From Sulfurospirillum diekertiae (GTDB taxonomy: Bacteria > Campylobacterota > Campylobacteria > Campylobacterales > Sulfurospirillaceae), in the NCBI RefSeq assembly GCF_002309535.1, contig NZ_CP023275.1:186001-250000 (forward strand): a stretch of 64,000 bases of DNA, read 5' to 3'. Shown in pieces: positions 45,061 through 54,948 of this stretch (the stretch's first letter is position 1; every line of letters begins with the position of its first letter). The notes beneath the pieces were generated by a model, which made no database searches, was not told the DNA's origin, and was given only the letters and a program-made list of their open reading frames with translations. The position numbers and the translations under genes were made by a program.

Positions 45061-46791
45061 ATGGAGCTTAGAACACTTTTAAATCAAATAGCGACACTGA
45101 TACAAAACTTGACACTACGTCAAAGGATTGTAGCAGCAGTTTCGATTGTTGTTCTCATCGGTTTTTTAGTGTTCCTGACGCTCTACAAGAATTCAACTTC
45201 TACTAAAGGCAGTGGTTATAGTGTTCTTTTTGAAAATACAACCGCTGGTGATTCTGCTCTAATTATTCAGCAACTCGAAAAAGAGAAAATCCCATATAAG
45301 GTAGTTAATGAAGGTACGATTGCCGTACCAAGTGATGTTGTCCATAAAGAGCGTATAGCTATTGCTGCCCTAGGAATTCCAAAAAACAGTAAAGTTGGTT
45401 TTGAAATTTTTGATAAAGCTGAATTTGGTGCCACTGATTTTGAGCAAAAGATAAAATATGTTCGAGCTCTTGAGGGGGAATTGGCGCGTACAATTGAAAG
45501 CCTTGGACCCATTGCCAATGCGAGTGTGCATATTGCCATTCCTAAAGAAACTGTATTTGCACAAAAACAAGCCACCCCTACAGCTTCGATTGTTTTAAAT
45601 ATTCGCCCAAGTATGAATCTCTCCGCTAAACAAATTATTGGTATTAAAAATCTTGTTGCAGCTTCTATTTCTAATTTGACTGCTGAAAATGTCTCTATCG
45701 TGAATCAAGACGGTGAACCTTTGGGAGATGATCAGAATAACATGTTCCAAGGCGAATTGGTTAAAAGTCAAATGCGCTATAAAAAAGAGTTTGAACATAA
45801 TGTTGAGCAAAAAATTATCAATGTTTTAGCACCTGTTATTGGTGGAGTTGATAAAGTGAATGCAAAAGTAACCATTGATTTTGATTTTTCACAACAAGAT
45901 TATGTCAGCGAAACGTATGATCCCAATTCTGTACCTCGAAGCGAGCAGAGTGTTGAAGAAAAACGTGAAGGGAAAGAACCGCAAGACGTTGGCGGAGTAC
46001 CAGGTGCTATAAGTAACATCGGTCCTGTGCAAGGATTAGAGAGTACTAAAAAGGCTGAAACGTATCAAAAAAGCTCTACTACAACGAATTATGAGATTTC
46101 TAAAAAAGTCGTTAATTCTAAAGATGAGTTTGCTAAAATTAAACGTTTAACAGCGGCTGTCGTTGTAGATGGCGCCTATAAATATGGTGTAGATAGTAAT
46201 GGAAAAAAGAAAAGCGAATTAGAATATGCTGCACTTAGCAAAGAACAAATGGATGCTATTCGTGATGTTGTGAAACAAACGGTAGGATATAATCAAACAA
46301 GGGGTGATGAGGTTACAGTGAGTAACTTTGAGTTTAAACCACTCTCCAGTGATGGTACTCGCGCTCCTACGAAAGATTTGATGGATAAAGTTTCTAATTA
46401 TATGGGACCATTGGTTCCATTGCTTAAATATATCATCGTTGGTATCTTACTCTTTGTATTTTACAAGAAAGTCATTATTCCTTTCAGTCACAAAATGGTG
46501 GAAACAAAACTGGATGATTTTGAAGATGAAATTGAGCCAATGGCTGCACCAGAAGAAGAGGGCGCTGAGGATACTTTAGAGAAATTTAGACAAGCACGCA
46601 AGAAAGTTGAAGATCAATTGGGTATTGGTCAAGACTTTAATGAAGAAGCGTTGAAGTATGATGTTTTATTAGAAAAACTAAAACATTTGGCAGAACAAAA
46701 AAGTGAAGAATTTGCATCGCTTTTACAGTCTATGATTCGCAATGAAGGCGATTATGATGGCGGTAAAAATAGCTCTAAGGATCTATCATAA
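45061..46791 (+). CDS. fliF: Flagellar MS-ring protein FliF
   Basis: Forms the membrane ring of the flagellar basal body. It has transmembrane helices at about residues 24-44 and 456-476, periplasmic ring-building motifs with a YscJ-like fold (YSVLFENTTAGDSALIIQQL given as YSVLFENTTAGD), the acidic linker PMAAPEEEGAEDTLEKF, and a C-terminal FliG-binding tail. 576 residues. Its stop overlaps the fliG start by one base. Confidence 0.96.
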   Translation: MELRTLLNQIATLIQNLTLRQRIVAAVSIVVLIGFLVFLTLYKNSTSTKGSGYSVLFENTTAGDSALIIQQLEKEKIPYKVVNEGTIAVPSDVVHKERIAIAALGIPKNSKVGFEIFDKAEFGATDFEQKIKYVRALEGELARTIESLGPIANASVHIAIPKETVFAQKQATPTASIVLNIRPSMNLSAKQIIGIKNLVAASISNLTAENVSIVNQDGEPLGDDQNNMFQGELVKSQMRYKKEFEHNVEQKIINVLAPVIGGVDKVNAKVTIDFDFSQQDYVSETYDPNSVPRSEQSVEEKREGKEPQDVGGVPGAISNIGPVQGLESTKKAETYQKSSTTTNYEISKKVVNSKDEFAKIKRLTAAVVVDGAYKYGVDSNGKKKSELEYAALSKEQMDAIRDVVKQTVGYNQTRGDEVTVSNFEFKPLSSDGTRAPTKDLMDKVSNYMGPLVPLLKYIIVGILLFVFYKKVIIPFSHKMVETKLDDFEDEIEPMAAPEEEGAEDTLEKFRQARKKVEDQLGIGQDFNEEALKYDVLLEKLKHLAEQKSEEFASLLQSMIRNEGDYDGGKNSSKDLS

Positions 46792-47816
46792 TGAAACTTA
46801 CCGAAGAACAAAAAACCCTTTACAATGAACTTACGATGGCTGAGAAGGCAGCAATTTTGCTCATTCAGTTGGGTGAGGATTCCACGGCTAATCTTTTTTC
46901 TCATATGGAGATAGACGTTGTAACCGATATTTCTAAATTTATAGCAACCGCAAAAAATATTGATAAAGCTGTAGCCAATGCGGTACTTGAAGAGTTCTAT
47001 GTTATTTTACAATCTAACCAGTATATTAGAAGTGGCGGTATGGAGTATGCGAAAGAGATTTTGTACCGTACTTTTGGTGCTGAGGGAGCTCAAAAAATTC
47101 TTGATAAACTCTCTAAATCCATGGAAAATTCTCAAAGTTTTGGTTATCTCTCCCAAATTAAGCCTCAGCAGTTAGGTGATTTTATTATTAATGAGCACCC
47201 ACAAACAGTTGCTCTTATTTTAGCGCATATGGACGCAACCAGTGCGGCCGAAACACTCTCTTTCTTCCCCGATCAACTCAGAAGTGAAGTGACAATTAGA
47301 ATGGCAAACCTAGGTGAAATCTCACCTTCGGTTGTAAAAAGAGTATCGGCTGTTTTGGAAAATAAACTTGAATCGCTAACGTCTTATAAAGTTGAAGTAG
47401 GCGGTCCTCGTGCTGTGGCTGAAATCCTCAACCGTTTAGGTCAAAAAGCTTCTAAAACCACTATTGCGTATATTGAGCAAGCAGATGAGAAACTAGCCTC
47501 TGTCATTAAAGATATGATGTTTACGTTTGAAGATATTATGAAACTCGATGGTAATGCAGTCCGTGAAATTCTCAAAGTTGCCGATAAGCGTGATTTGATG
47601 GTCGCGCTCAAAGGTTCAGCAGAGGAGTTAAGGAAAAAATTCTTTGAAAATATGTCACAACGTGCACAAGAAGCGTTTGTGGAAGAGATGAATTTCTTGG
47701 GAGCTGTACGTGTTAAGGATGTGGAAGAGTCTCAACGAAAGATTGTTGAGGAAGTTCAAAAATTAGCAGAACAAGGCATTCTCCAAATCGGTGAAGCGGA
47801 AGAGATGATAGGTTAA
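46791..47816 (+). CDS. fliG: Flagellar motor switch protein FliG
   Basis: Rotor protein that transmits torque and switches direction. N-terminal FliF-binding domain, middle domain with the HPQTVALILAHMD motif (EHPQ signature), and a C-terminal torque domain with charged residues in FTFEDIMKLDGNAVREILK. 341 residues. It lies one base before fliH. Confidence 0.97.
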   Translation: MKLTEEQKTLYNELTMAEKAAILLIQLGEDSTANLFSHMEIDVVTDISKFIATAKNIDKAVANAVLEEFYVILQSNQYIRSGGMEYAKEILYRTFGAEGAQKILDKLSKSMENSQSFGYLSQIKPQQLGDFIINEHPQTVALILAHMDATSAAETLSFFPDQLRSEVTIRMANLGEISPSVVKRVSAVLENKLESLTSYKVEVGGPRAVAEILNRLGQKASKTTIAYIEQADEKLASVIKDMMFTFEDIMKLDGNAVREILKVADKRDLMVALKGSAEELRKKFFENMSQRAQEAFVEEMNFLGAVRVKDVEESQRKIVEEVQKLAEQGILQIGEAEEMIG

Positions 47817-47817
47817 C

Positions 47818-48624
47818 ATGGTAACAGAAAATATTATCGATAAAGATAGAGTGGATGACCATTCCGTCAAGCCGTATCGATTTAAGGTATTAGGTTCAAC
47901 ACCAGAAGCTTCTGCTGTTCCTTTACATGTAAACGAAGAATATACACAAGAAAGTATGTATGACCCAGAGTCAATGCCTGTGAGTGATGAAATAATCAAT
48001 ATTGCACGCATCGAAGAAGGAACCCAAAATCAGTTTATTGAAGAGTTACTCAAAAAGACAGATGAGTTAACCACAAATGTGGTTAAACTTCAAATTCAGA
48101 TTGAAAAACAAGAACAAGATTTTAACAACAGACTCAACGAAGAGCTTACCCGAGAACGTGAAAATGCTTATGCACAGGGATATCAAAAAGCTAAAGATGA
48201 GGCTGAAGTTGCTGTTGCAGAAATGAAGACACGTTATTTGAAATCAATTGGCCATTTAGATACACTCTATAAGAGTCTAGAAGAGCGATTAGCTAAGGTT
48301 GAGACAGATATGAGTGTTACCGCTTTTGAAATTGCCAAAGAAGTCATAAAAAAAGAGGTGAGCATATCAAGTTCTAAAATTGCAGCTTCACTTTCAAAAG
48401 CACTCCTTCAAGAGGTAAAAGATGCAGTCAAAATTGAACTTAGGGTAAATCCAAAAGACTTAGAGGCGCTCAAAGAGCTTTATGCAGAAGATGAAAAGAT
48501 AAAAATAACTGCAGATGATGCCATAACCTTAGGTGGTGTAGTCATCTTAAGCGATGTAGGCAATTTGGATGGCAATTTAGCAATGCGCTTAGAAAAAGTA
48601 AAATATCTATTACAAGAAAATTAA
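47818..48624 (+). CDS. fliH: Flagellar export regulator FliH
   Basis: Negative regulator and stator of the FliI export ATPase. It has a disordered N-terminus, a central coiled coil with Gln/Glu-rich segments (about 80-145) and a C-terminal domain with KLELRVNPKD-like sequence (VKIELRVNPKDLEAL). 268 residues. The call rests on this pattern and on its position after fliG. One exact palindrome lies in the N-terminal region. Confidence 0.88.
   Translation: MVTENIIDKDRVDDHSVKPYRFKVLGSTPEASAVPLHVNEEYTQESMYDPESMPVSDEIINIARIEEGTQNQFIEELLKKTDELTTNVVKLQIQIEKQEQDFNNRLNEELTRERENAYAQGYQKAKDEAEVAVAEMKTRYLKSIGHLDTLYKSLEERLAKVETDMSVTAFEIAKEVIKKEVSISSSKIAASLSKALLQEVKDAVKIELRVNPKDLEALKELYAEDEKIKITADDAITLGGVVILSDVGNLDGNLAMRLEKVKYLLQEN
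47922..47933. repeat. TTTACATGTAAA palindrome, copy 11
   Basis: Exact copy in fliH, read as AVPLHVNEE. Confidence 0.9.
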
Positions 48625-48639
48625 AAAGTACTGGAAGCC

Positions 48640-50474
48640 ATGAAACAATTAAGAGAATGTTCTATTGAAGAATTAAACGAATATTGTGAACAAATTAGGC
48701 AAAAAATTATTCAAACAGTTAGTAAAAATGGGGACATCTCAGTAGTAATGTGGGTGCCGTTGAGCTCATTGTTGCGATGCATTATGTATTTGATGTAAAA
48801 AATGATCCTTTCATTTTTGATGTCAGTCATCAAGCCTATACCCATAAATTAATTACAGATCGTTGGGATCGTTTTGATACACTTCGCGAATTGGATGGTA
48901 TTAGTGGCTATACGCGACCTGATGAATCACCTTATGACTATTTTGTTGCAGGTCACAGCTCAACTTCAATTTCGCTGGCTGTAGGTGCAGCAAAGGCAAT
49001 AGCGCTTAAAGGTGAACAATACAAACGTGTGCCAGTGGCATTAATTGGGGATGGATCTCTCAGTGCAGGAATGGTTTATGAAGCACTTAATGAGTTGGGA
49101 GATCGCAGATACCCCGTTATCATTATTCTAAACGATAATAAAATGAGTATTTCAAAACCCATTGGCGCCATTAGTAAATTTTTATCCAGTGCCATGGCAG
49201 GTGATTTTTATCAAAAGATTAAAAAAACAACCGAACAGATTTTACAGTATTTACCAGAGAGTGCGACGTATATGGCGAAGAAGTTCGAAGAGAGTTTTAA
49301 ATTGATTACGCCAGGTATTTTGTTTGAAGAACTGGGGATTGACTATATTGGTCCCATTGATGGGCACAATTTAGAGAGTCTTATTCGTGCAATGCAATCG
49401 GCAAAAAGCTTAAAAAAACCCGTCATTATTCATGCGCAAACGCTTAAAGGGAAAGGCTATGAAATGGCCGAAGGATACTATGAAAAATGGCATGGTGTCG
49501 GCCCTTTTGATGTAGCCAGCGGAGAAGCTCTCAAAAAAGGTGTGAGTAAAAATGCAACCACGATGTACTCAGAGGCGCTTATGGATTTAGCAAAACAACA
49601 TGAGAATGTTGTAGGCGTTACGGCTGCTATGCCAAGTGGAACAGGACTAAGCCCACTCATTCAAGCCTATCCTAATCGTTTTTGGGATGTAGCCATTGCG
49701 GAACAGCATGCAGTAACATCTATGTGTGCAATGGCAAAAGAGGGATTTAAACCTTACATTACGATTTATTCTACTTTTTTACAAAGAGCTTACGATCAAG
49801 TCATTCATGATGCATCTATTTTAAATTTAAACGTTGTTTTTGCGATTGATAGAGCAGGTATTGTAGGCGAAGATGGTGAAACACATCAGGGCGCTTTTGA
49901 TATCTCCTATTTGAGTGTTATTCCCCATATGACACTGATGGCACCCAGAGATGAAAAAGCAATGCATGCAGCAATTCGATATTCTTATAGTCATCAAGGA
50001 CCTTTGGCCATTCGTTACCCTAGAGGAAGCTTCTTATCATGTGACGCATTTGAATCCAAACCTTTTGAATATGGCAAGGCACAGCTTCTCAAAGAGGGAA
50101 AAAGTAAAATACTGCTTTTAGGCTATGGTAGTGGTGTTGGTAAAGCTGTTGCTACATCAAAAATTTTATCTGAACAAGGGATAGATGTAGCTATCGTCGA
50201 TTTACGCTTTGCAAAACCTTTAGATGAAGCTTTGTTGCTTTCATTAGCGCTTAAATATGAAACATGGTATGTCTTTAGTGATAGTGCAAAAATAGGTGGT
50301 GTTGGCTCCCTTTTGATGGCATTAAAAGAGAAAAATACTTTACATGTAAAGATCAAAACATTTGAGTATGATGATGCTTTTATTACACATGGAGCAACAC
50401 ATTTAGTCGAAGACAGATTGGGCATTACCATCGAACAATTAGCAGAAAAAATTTTGCAAGAGATGAAGAGATAG
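48640..50474 (+). pseudogene. dxs: 1-deoxy-D-xylulose-5-phosphate synthase with a one-base frameshift
   Basis: First enzyme of the MEP isoprenoid pathway. From ATG 48640 the frame reads the expected N-terminus (ECSIEELNEYCEQIRQ, TVSKNG) but shifts at GGGG (48730-48733). One more G would give NGGHLSSNVGAVEL, joining the long frame that holds the ThDP site GDGSLSAGMVYEALNELG, the transketolase middle domain and the C-terminus. The GTG at 48750 would omit the conserved His of the GGHL motif. The enzyme is normally essential, so a sequencing error is as likely as a true mutation. Confidence 0.88.
50339..50350. repeat. TTTACATGTAAA palindrome, copy 12
   Basis: Exact copy in dxs, read as NTLHVKIKT near the C-terminus. 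Confidence 0.9.
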
Positions 50475-50522
50475 AGTAATTAATAAAAAATATTAGTTAA
50501 TTTATTTTCGGGAAAATTGATC

Positions 50523-50528
50523 TATAAT
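50523..50528 (+). promoter_or_regulatory. -10 element before perR
   Basis: TATAAT in the context GATCTATAATATGG, 47 bases before the perR start. Between it and the ATG lies AAGGGAAGGGGGG, including a run of six G (50561-50566). Confidence 0.6.
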
Positions 50529-50574
50529 ATGGAATCATTCAAAAAAGATTATAAAGGGAAGGGGGGAATAGAGT

Positions 50575-50991
50575 ATGAATGATTTTATCAATCTTCTTAA
50601 AACCAAAGAGCTTAAAGCAACACCCCAAAGAATATCTGTTCTTAAAGAGTTAGATAAAAAGGGACATCCAACCATTGATGATCTCTATAATGCACTTAAA
50701 AAAGAGAATCCATCTATGTCTTTAGCGACAGTGTATAAAAACCTTGCAACGCTTAAAGAAAAAGGTGTGGTCATTGAGGTGAATACTGCTGAGGGGAAAA
50801 TGCGTTATGACATCTATTCTAAGCCGCATATTCATCTTGTTTGCCAACAGTGTGGTTCCATTGAAGATGTTGATTATGACCAAAGTTTATTTGAATATCA
50901 AACGATATTAGAAACTAATAAGCATGTTAAAATTGATCGAATGGATGTGATTGCAACAGTAAAAGAGTGTTCTGTTTGTAAAAAGAAGTAG
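50575..50991 (+). CDS. perR: Fur-family regulator, probably PerR
   Basis: Metal-dependent repressor of 138 residues: an N-terminal winged helix (LKATPQRISVLKEL, SLATVYKNLATLKEKGVV) and a C-terminal dimerisation domain with the metal-sensing HIHLVC. The structural zinc pairs are CQQC and CSVC. The family alone does not separate Fur from PerR. I favour PerR because the gene follows dxs, as in C. jejuni, and faces a peroxiredoxin gene. A Fur role is the alternative. Confidence 0.8.
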   Translation: MNDFINLLKTKELKATPQRISVLKELDKKGHPTIDDLYNALKKENPSMSLATVYKNLATLKEKGVVIEVNTAEGKMRYDIYSKPHIHLVCQQCGSIEDVDYDQSLFEYQTILETNKHVKIDRMDVIATVKECSVCKKK

Positions 50992-51004
50992 TTATCAAAA
51001 AAAT

Positions 51005-51035
51005 AAAGAGAGGAGAGATAATCTCTCTTCTCTTT
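51005..51035. terminator. Bidirectional terminator between perR and the peroxiredoxin gene
   Basis: AAAGAGAGGAGAGAT (51005-51019) pairs with ATCTCTCTTCTCTTT (51021-51035) with one G-U pair. A-rich and T-rich flanks on both sides let it serve both converging genes. Confidence 0.8.
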
Positions 51036-51040
51036 GTCGA

Positions 51041-51637
51041 TTAAAGTTTATCGGAGTTATGTGCTAGATAATCAGCAACACCTGCCGTGCTGGCTGTCAT
51101 TCCTTTGTCGCCTTTTTGCCAACCTGCTGGGCATACTTCACCATATTCATTGGTAAAGAGCATTGTATCAATCATTCTTAACATCTCATCAATGTTTCTT
51201 CCAAGAGGTAAATCATTGATAACAGCATGTCTTACAGTACCATCTTTATCGATAAGAAAAGAACCGCGTAACGCAACACTGCCATTTAATAAAACATCAT
51301 AATCGCGAGAAATTTGTTTGGTAATATCAGCTACTAAAGGAAATCTTACTTGACCAATTCCGCCTTGATTAATAGGAGTGTTTTTCCATGCAAAATGTGA
51401 AAATTGTGAGTCGATAGATGCACCAATAACATTAATACCACGGTTTTTAAACTCTTCTAGTCTTTTATCAAATGCAATGATTTCAGAAGGACATACAAAT
51501 GTAAAATCAAGTGGATAGAAGAAGAGAACAGTCCCTTTTGATCCAAAGTTTTCATAGAGATTAAAATTATCGACAATTTGATTGTCACCCAAAACAGCAG
51601 TTGCGGTAAAGTCAGGAGCTTTATTAGTTACTAACAT
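51041..51637 (-). CDS. ahpC: 2-Cys peroxiredoxin (AhpC/Tsa)
   Basis: Reduces hydrogen and organic peroxides in the cytoplasm. The peroxidatic cysteine is in PLDFTFVCPSEIIAFD and the resolving cysteine in GEVCPAGWQKGDKGM, as in typical 2-Cys enzymes. 198 residues. AAAAGGATAATT precedes the ATG. It faces perR, and AhpC is a usual PerR target; its upstream region is AT-rich, with TATAAT-like sequence on the minus strand near 51675, but I cannot define a Per box with confidence. Confidence 0.93.
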   Translation of the reverse strand: MLVTNKAPDFTATAVLGDNQIVDNFNLYENFGSKGTVLFFYPLDFTFVCPSEIIAFDKRLEEFKNRGINVIGASIDSQFSHFAWKNTPINQGGIGQVRFPLVADITKQISRDYDVLLNGSVALRGSFLIDKDGTVRHAVINDLPLGRNIDEMLRMIDTMLFTNEYGEVCPAGWQKGDKGMTASTAGVADYLAHNSDKL

Positions 51638-51745
51638 AATTATCCTTTTATTGAGAATTTTTATTGATACAGAAATTATACAATTAAATAGAAAAAAATA
51701 TTTTAATTAATAAGACTAATTTTACCCAGTAAGCTTTTATCCAAA

Positions 51746-53716
51746 TTAAGTTCGGAATTCTCCTAACTTATGATTAAGGTTCTCAGTCATTTTACTGAGA
51801 TGTTCAGCAGCGCCTGCAATTTCTTCAACGCTACGGCTATTTTCCATTGAAATTTTGTTAATTTCTCCTATCTTATGAATCATGATTTCAATCTCATCTC
51901 CTGTTTGAAGATAACTATTAACAGTATTCTCTGTAATTTTGGTCACTTCATTAATAATGACAAAACTTTCTTGGAGGCTATTTTCAACTTGTTGAGCGGT
52001 ATTGGCTAATTCTTCTATTTTTTCTGAATTATGACTCATTTGCTCACTGGAATTAACGATAGATTGTACAATAACATTAATGGTTGCATTGATCTCTATA
52101 AGACTTTTTTGAGTGCGTTCTGCAAGTTTACGTACTTCATCTGCGACAACCGCAAAGCCACGCCCATGTTCACCAGCACGTGCTGCTTCAATAGCGGCAT
52201 TGAGTGCTAAAAGATTCGTTTGATCCGCAATGTCACTAATCACTGTTAAAACACTTCTAACCTGCTCTGCATCGGTACTTAGTTGATTAAGTTTTTGTGC
52301 AAGCTCAATCTCTGTTACGGAACTTTTTTGTATCTCTTCTGTTAGGGCAATAACAGCATTACTAGCTGTTTTAAGTGCACCATTCGCTTTTGTCATATCT
52401 TCTTTACTGTTCTTGGCTTGATCAATAGAAATAGTCATATCTTCACGTACTCGATTAGCTTGGTTTGTTGTATCCAAAACAATAGTCGTTGATTTTTCAA
52501 CAAGTTTTTCAACTTGTAAGGAAGTTGTGGATAATTCATGTGAAATGGAAGAATTTTCGCTAGAAAGTGATTTAGCATTACAAATGAGAATACGCACTTT
52601 TTCAATAAAATGATTAATTTGTTCGCTTGCTTGTGCTATTTCATCATTGCCTTTAATTTCTAAATGGCGTGTAAGATCGCCATCGCCACTAGAAAGATCT
52701 CTTGCTTTTTCTATGAGGTTATTAAGAGGTTTTGTGATGATTTGATTAATAAGTGTCCAGATAATAAACACAATAATAAGTGTCATAATAAAAGAAGTGA
52801 TAATAAGATTGTTTCTTAGCTTGTCATTAGCAGCTTGAAAATCTTTTTCGTTCGCTTTTGCAACCAATATCCAATTCCATTTATTAAAGGGTTGGAAGCT
52901 GACAATTTTTGCTTCACCATCTTCTTGAATGTGTAGCATCCCCTGTTTTTGTCCTAAAATTTGTTTATCAAGGTCAAAAGTAATCTTGGAATTATCAACT
53001 TTTGGATGAATATCATATGACTCACTTTTGGTATTGATCGCATAAAAATAACCATTTTCTCCAATTTTCATACTATTGATTTGTTGTTTCAATGCTTTAA
53101 GGCCATCTGTGAAGTTATAGCCAATAAATAAAATTCCTACAATTTTATCATTTTCAATAATCGGTGAATAAACGGTGATATAATTTTGACCAAAAAGCCT
53201 CGCACTTCCAATATATTTTTGTTTTTTCATAATAGGTTCATATGCTGGGCTTGTTTTCCCTAACATGGTTCCCATAGCACGTGATCCATCTTCTTTTTTT
53301 AGTGAAGTGGAAACACGAACAAAATCATCACCATGAAAAGCGAAAATAGTAGCAACAGCGCCCGTGAGGTTCGTAAATGTATCTACTTTTACGAAATTAT
53401 TATTTAATGTATGACCATCAGCTGCAATTAAAGGTGTTTCAACACCATGAACCATAATTTTTTCACTCGCATTTATATGAAAATTACTAAATTCTGATTC
53501 AAAAACAGTAAAAAGCTTGATAGCAGTATCCTCAAGTGCACTATTATAAACGTTTACAGTTTGCTCTAATCCCGTAAGATTTGCAGTAATCTTTTGTTCA
53601 GTTTCTTGTTTAATATAGCTACTCAAATAAATATTGATGTAAAAGATAAAAGCAAAAATTGCAAAAGAAACGATTAATACCTGTAAAATAGTTACTTTTT
53701 TAGCTAATGAATTCAT
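51746..53716 (-). CDS. Methyl-accepting chemotaxis protein with Cache-type sensor
   Basis: Chemoreceptor of 656 residues. Transmembrane helix 1 (about 9-32), a large periplasmic Cache-like domain (about 35-305, with [20 protein letters not shown] and [17 protein letters not shown]-type ending), helix 2 (about 308-330), HAMP (about 330-385) and a cytoplasmic signalling domain with the hairpin tip [33 protein letters not shown] (spaced as [16 protein letters not shown] and [14 protein letters not shown]). No CheB/CheR-tethering pentapeptide is seen. The ligand is unknown. GGAGATATAA precedes the ATG. Confidence 0.92.
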   Translation of the reverse strand: MNSLAKKVTILQVLIVSFAIFAFIFYINIYLSSYIKQETEQKITANLTGLEQTVNVYNSALEDTAIKLFTVFESEFSNFHINASEKIMVHGVETPLIAADGHTLNNNFVKVDTFTNLTGAVATIFAFHGDDFVRVSTSLKKEDGSRAMGTMLGKTSPAYEPIMKKQKYIGSARLFGQNYITVYSPIIENDKIVGILFIGYNFTDGLKALKQQINSMKIGENGYFYAINTKSESYDIHPKVDNSKITFDLDKQILGQKQGMLHIQEDGEAKIVSFQPFNKWNWILVAKANEKDFQAANDKLRNNLIITSFIMTLIIVFIIWTLINQIITKPLNNLIEKARDLSSGDGDLTRHLEIKGNDEIAQASEQINHFIEKVRILICNAKSLSSENSSISHELSTTSLQVEKLVEKSTTIVLDTTNQANRVREDMTISIDQAKNSKEDMTKANGALKTASNAVIALTEEIQKSSVTEIELAQKLNQLSTDAEQVRSVLTVISDIADQTNLLALNAAIEAARAGEHGRGFAVVADEVRKLAERTQKSLIEINATINVIVQSIVNSSEQMSHNSEKIEELANTAQQVENSLQESFVIINEVTKITENTVNSYLQTGDEIEIMIHKIGEINKISMENSRSVEEIAGAAEHLSKMTENLNHKLGEFRT

Positions 53717-54103
53717 TTATATCTCCATATATAATGTATATTTAAATATATAGTATGAAAAAAACCCTTTGGAAAAGTTAAATAGGAAACATAAAGTTAA
53801 ACATTTGTTTACCTTTTAATAAAATAAACATTGATGAATGATTCAATAAGTTAGATCTATCTAGAAATTTTTATTTAACCTGATTTTTTTAATCTAAGCT
53901 ATTTTCATGCTACGAACTTAATGTAAGATTTCTTTGATAAAAGATTTTGATACAAGGCGTCTTGGTTAGAAAGAAGGTTCCAGTTCAAACTGGCTAAATT
54001 AAACCGTTTGTTAGTTTTTAACTAGTAATTTGGGTTTAATATCAATTTTAATTTAGTTTGGATATAGTTTTTCGTTAGTATAAAAACCAATTGAGGAGAA
54101 ATT
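53717..54103. other. Intergenic region between the chemoreceptor and ferredoxin genes
   Basis: 387 very AT-rich bases between divergent genes. The left end holds the chemoreceptor ribosome-binding site and a TATA-rich probable promoter. The right end holds GTTAGTATAAAAACC, a likely -10 for the ferredoxin gene, and TTGAGGAG before its ATG. A small hairpin, CCAGTT-CA-AACTGG, lies at 53980-53993. I see no ORF, tRNA or palindrome copy here. Confidence 0.6.
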
Positions 54104-54388
54104 ATGGCAGTAAAAATTACTGATATTTGTATTGCATGTGGCGCCTGTATTGATGAGTGCCCGGTAGAAGCAATTGTAGACGATAGTGATAACCCAACAG
54201 GTGCAGATATCTATTATGTCTATGCTGACAAATGTGTCGAGTGTGTAGGACATCATGATGCCCCAGCATGTGCTGAAGCTTGCCCAACTGAAGGTTGTAT
54301 TGTATGGGATGCTCCATATGCAGGACAACCAAGTCGTGACGAGATCAGTGCAGATATGCGAAAAGGTACAACGCCTTGCGCTGAATAA
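54104..54388 (+). CDS. fdxA: 2[4Fe-4S] ferredoxin, Allochromatium type
   Basis: Low-potential electron carrier of 94 residues. Cluster I ligands are in CIACGACIDECP. Cluster II has the wider spacing CVEC-X8-CAEACP, with the six-to-eight-residue loop typical of the Alvin-type ferredoxins, and a C-terminal extension. Likely partner of 2-oxoacid oxidoreductases; fdxA follows ahpC in related genomes. It has a strong terminator after it. Confidence 0.92.
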   Translation: MAVKITDICIACGACIDECPVEAIVDDSDNPTGADIYYVYADKCVECVGHHDAPACAEACPTEGCIVWDAPYAGQPSRDEISADMRKGTTPCAE

Positions 54389-54394
54389 TAACTA

Positions 54395-54416
54395 CAAAGA
54401 GGGGAAACCCTCTTTG
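54395..54416 (+). terminator. Terminator after the ferredoxin gene
   Basis: CAAAGAGGG (54395-54403) and CCCTCTTTG (54408-54416) pair perfectly around GAAA, followed by TCTTTCTAT. Seven bases after the stop; a textbook intrinsic terminator. Confidence 0.9.
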
Positions 54417-54467
54417 TCTTTCTATATTTAAAAATAGTATTTAATTGATATTAAAAAAAAATTCTGC

Positions 54468-54473
54468 TATACT
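54468..54473 (+). promoter_or_regulatory. Extended -10 before ndk
   Basis: TGCTATACT: an extended -10 (TG-N-TATACT), about 57 bases upstream of the ndk start. Confidence 0.55.
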
Positions 54474-54529
54474 CCCACGTTCTAATTCCCTACAAAGTTA
54501 TGAAATTCAATTATATATAGGAGAGGATT

Positions 54530-54943
54530 GTGGAGAACACATTATCCATTATTAAACCAGATGCAGTAGCAAAAAATGTTATTGGTAAAATTGTTGACAG
54601 ATTTGAATCAAATGGGTTAAAAATTGCAGCGATGAAAAAAGTCCAACTTAGTCAAGCAGATGCTGAGGCTTTTTATGCAGTTCATGCAAGTAGACCATTT
54701 TTTGGTGATCTTGTTAAATTTATGATTAGTGGACCTGTTGTGGTTATGGTTCTAGAAGGCGAAAATGCCGTTCTTAAAAATCGTGATCTTATGGGTGCAA
54801 CGAATCCTAAAGAAGCAGCAAAAGGTACTATTAGAGCTGATTTTGCTGATAGTATTGATGCAAATGCAGTTCATGGTAGCGATAGCTTAGAGAATGCAAA
54901 AATCGAAATCGATTTCTTTTTTGCCAGAAGAGAAATTCTCTAA
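54530..54943 (+). CDS. ndk: Nucleoside diphosphate kinase
   Basis: Balances nucleoside triphosphates through a phosphohistidine. The active site is [13 protein letters not shown]; the N-terminus [13 protein letters not shown] is also characteristic. 137 residues from a GTG start with AGGAGAGG upstream. It heads the ndk-DUF177-rpmF-plsX-fabH cluster. Confidence 0.96.
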   Translation: MENTLSIIKPDAVAKNVIGKIVDRFESNGLKIAAMKKVQLSQADAEAFYAVHASRPFFGDLVKFMISGPVVVMVLEGENAVLKNRDLMGATNPKEAAKGTIRADFADSIDANAVHGSDSLENAKIEIDFFFARREIL

Positions 54944-54948
54944 TTTCA

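Noticed and set aside
48750-50474. Intact dxs starting at GTG 48750
   Set aside because: This start would remove the conserved NGGHLSSN segment, which is present upstream in another frame. A frameshift explains the sequence better.
53971-54000. tRNA-like T-arm (GGTTCCAGTTCAAACTGG) in the ferredoxin upstream region
   Set aside because: The hairpin resembles a T-arm with a TTCAA loop, but no acceptor stem, anticodon arm or D-arm can be built around it, so it is only a small palindrome.
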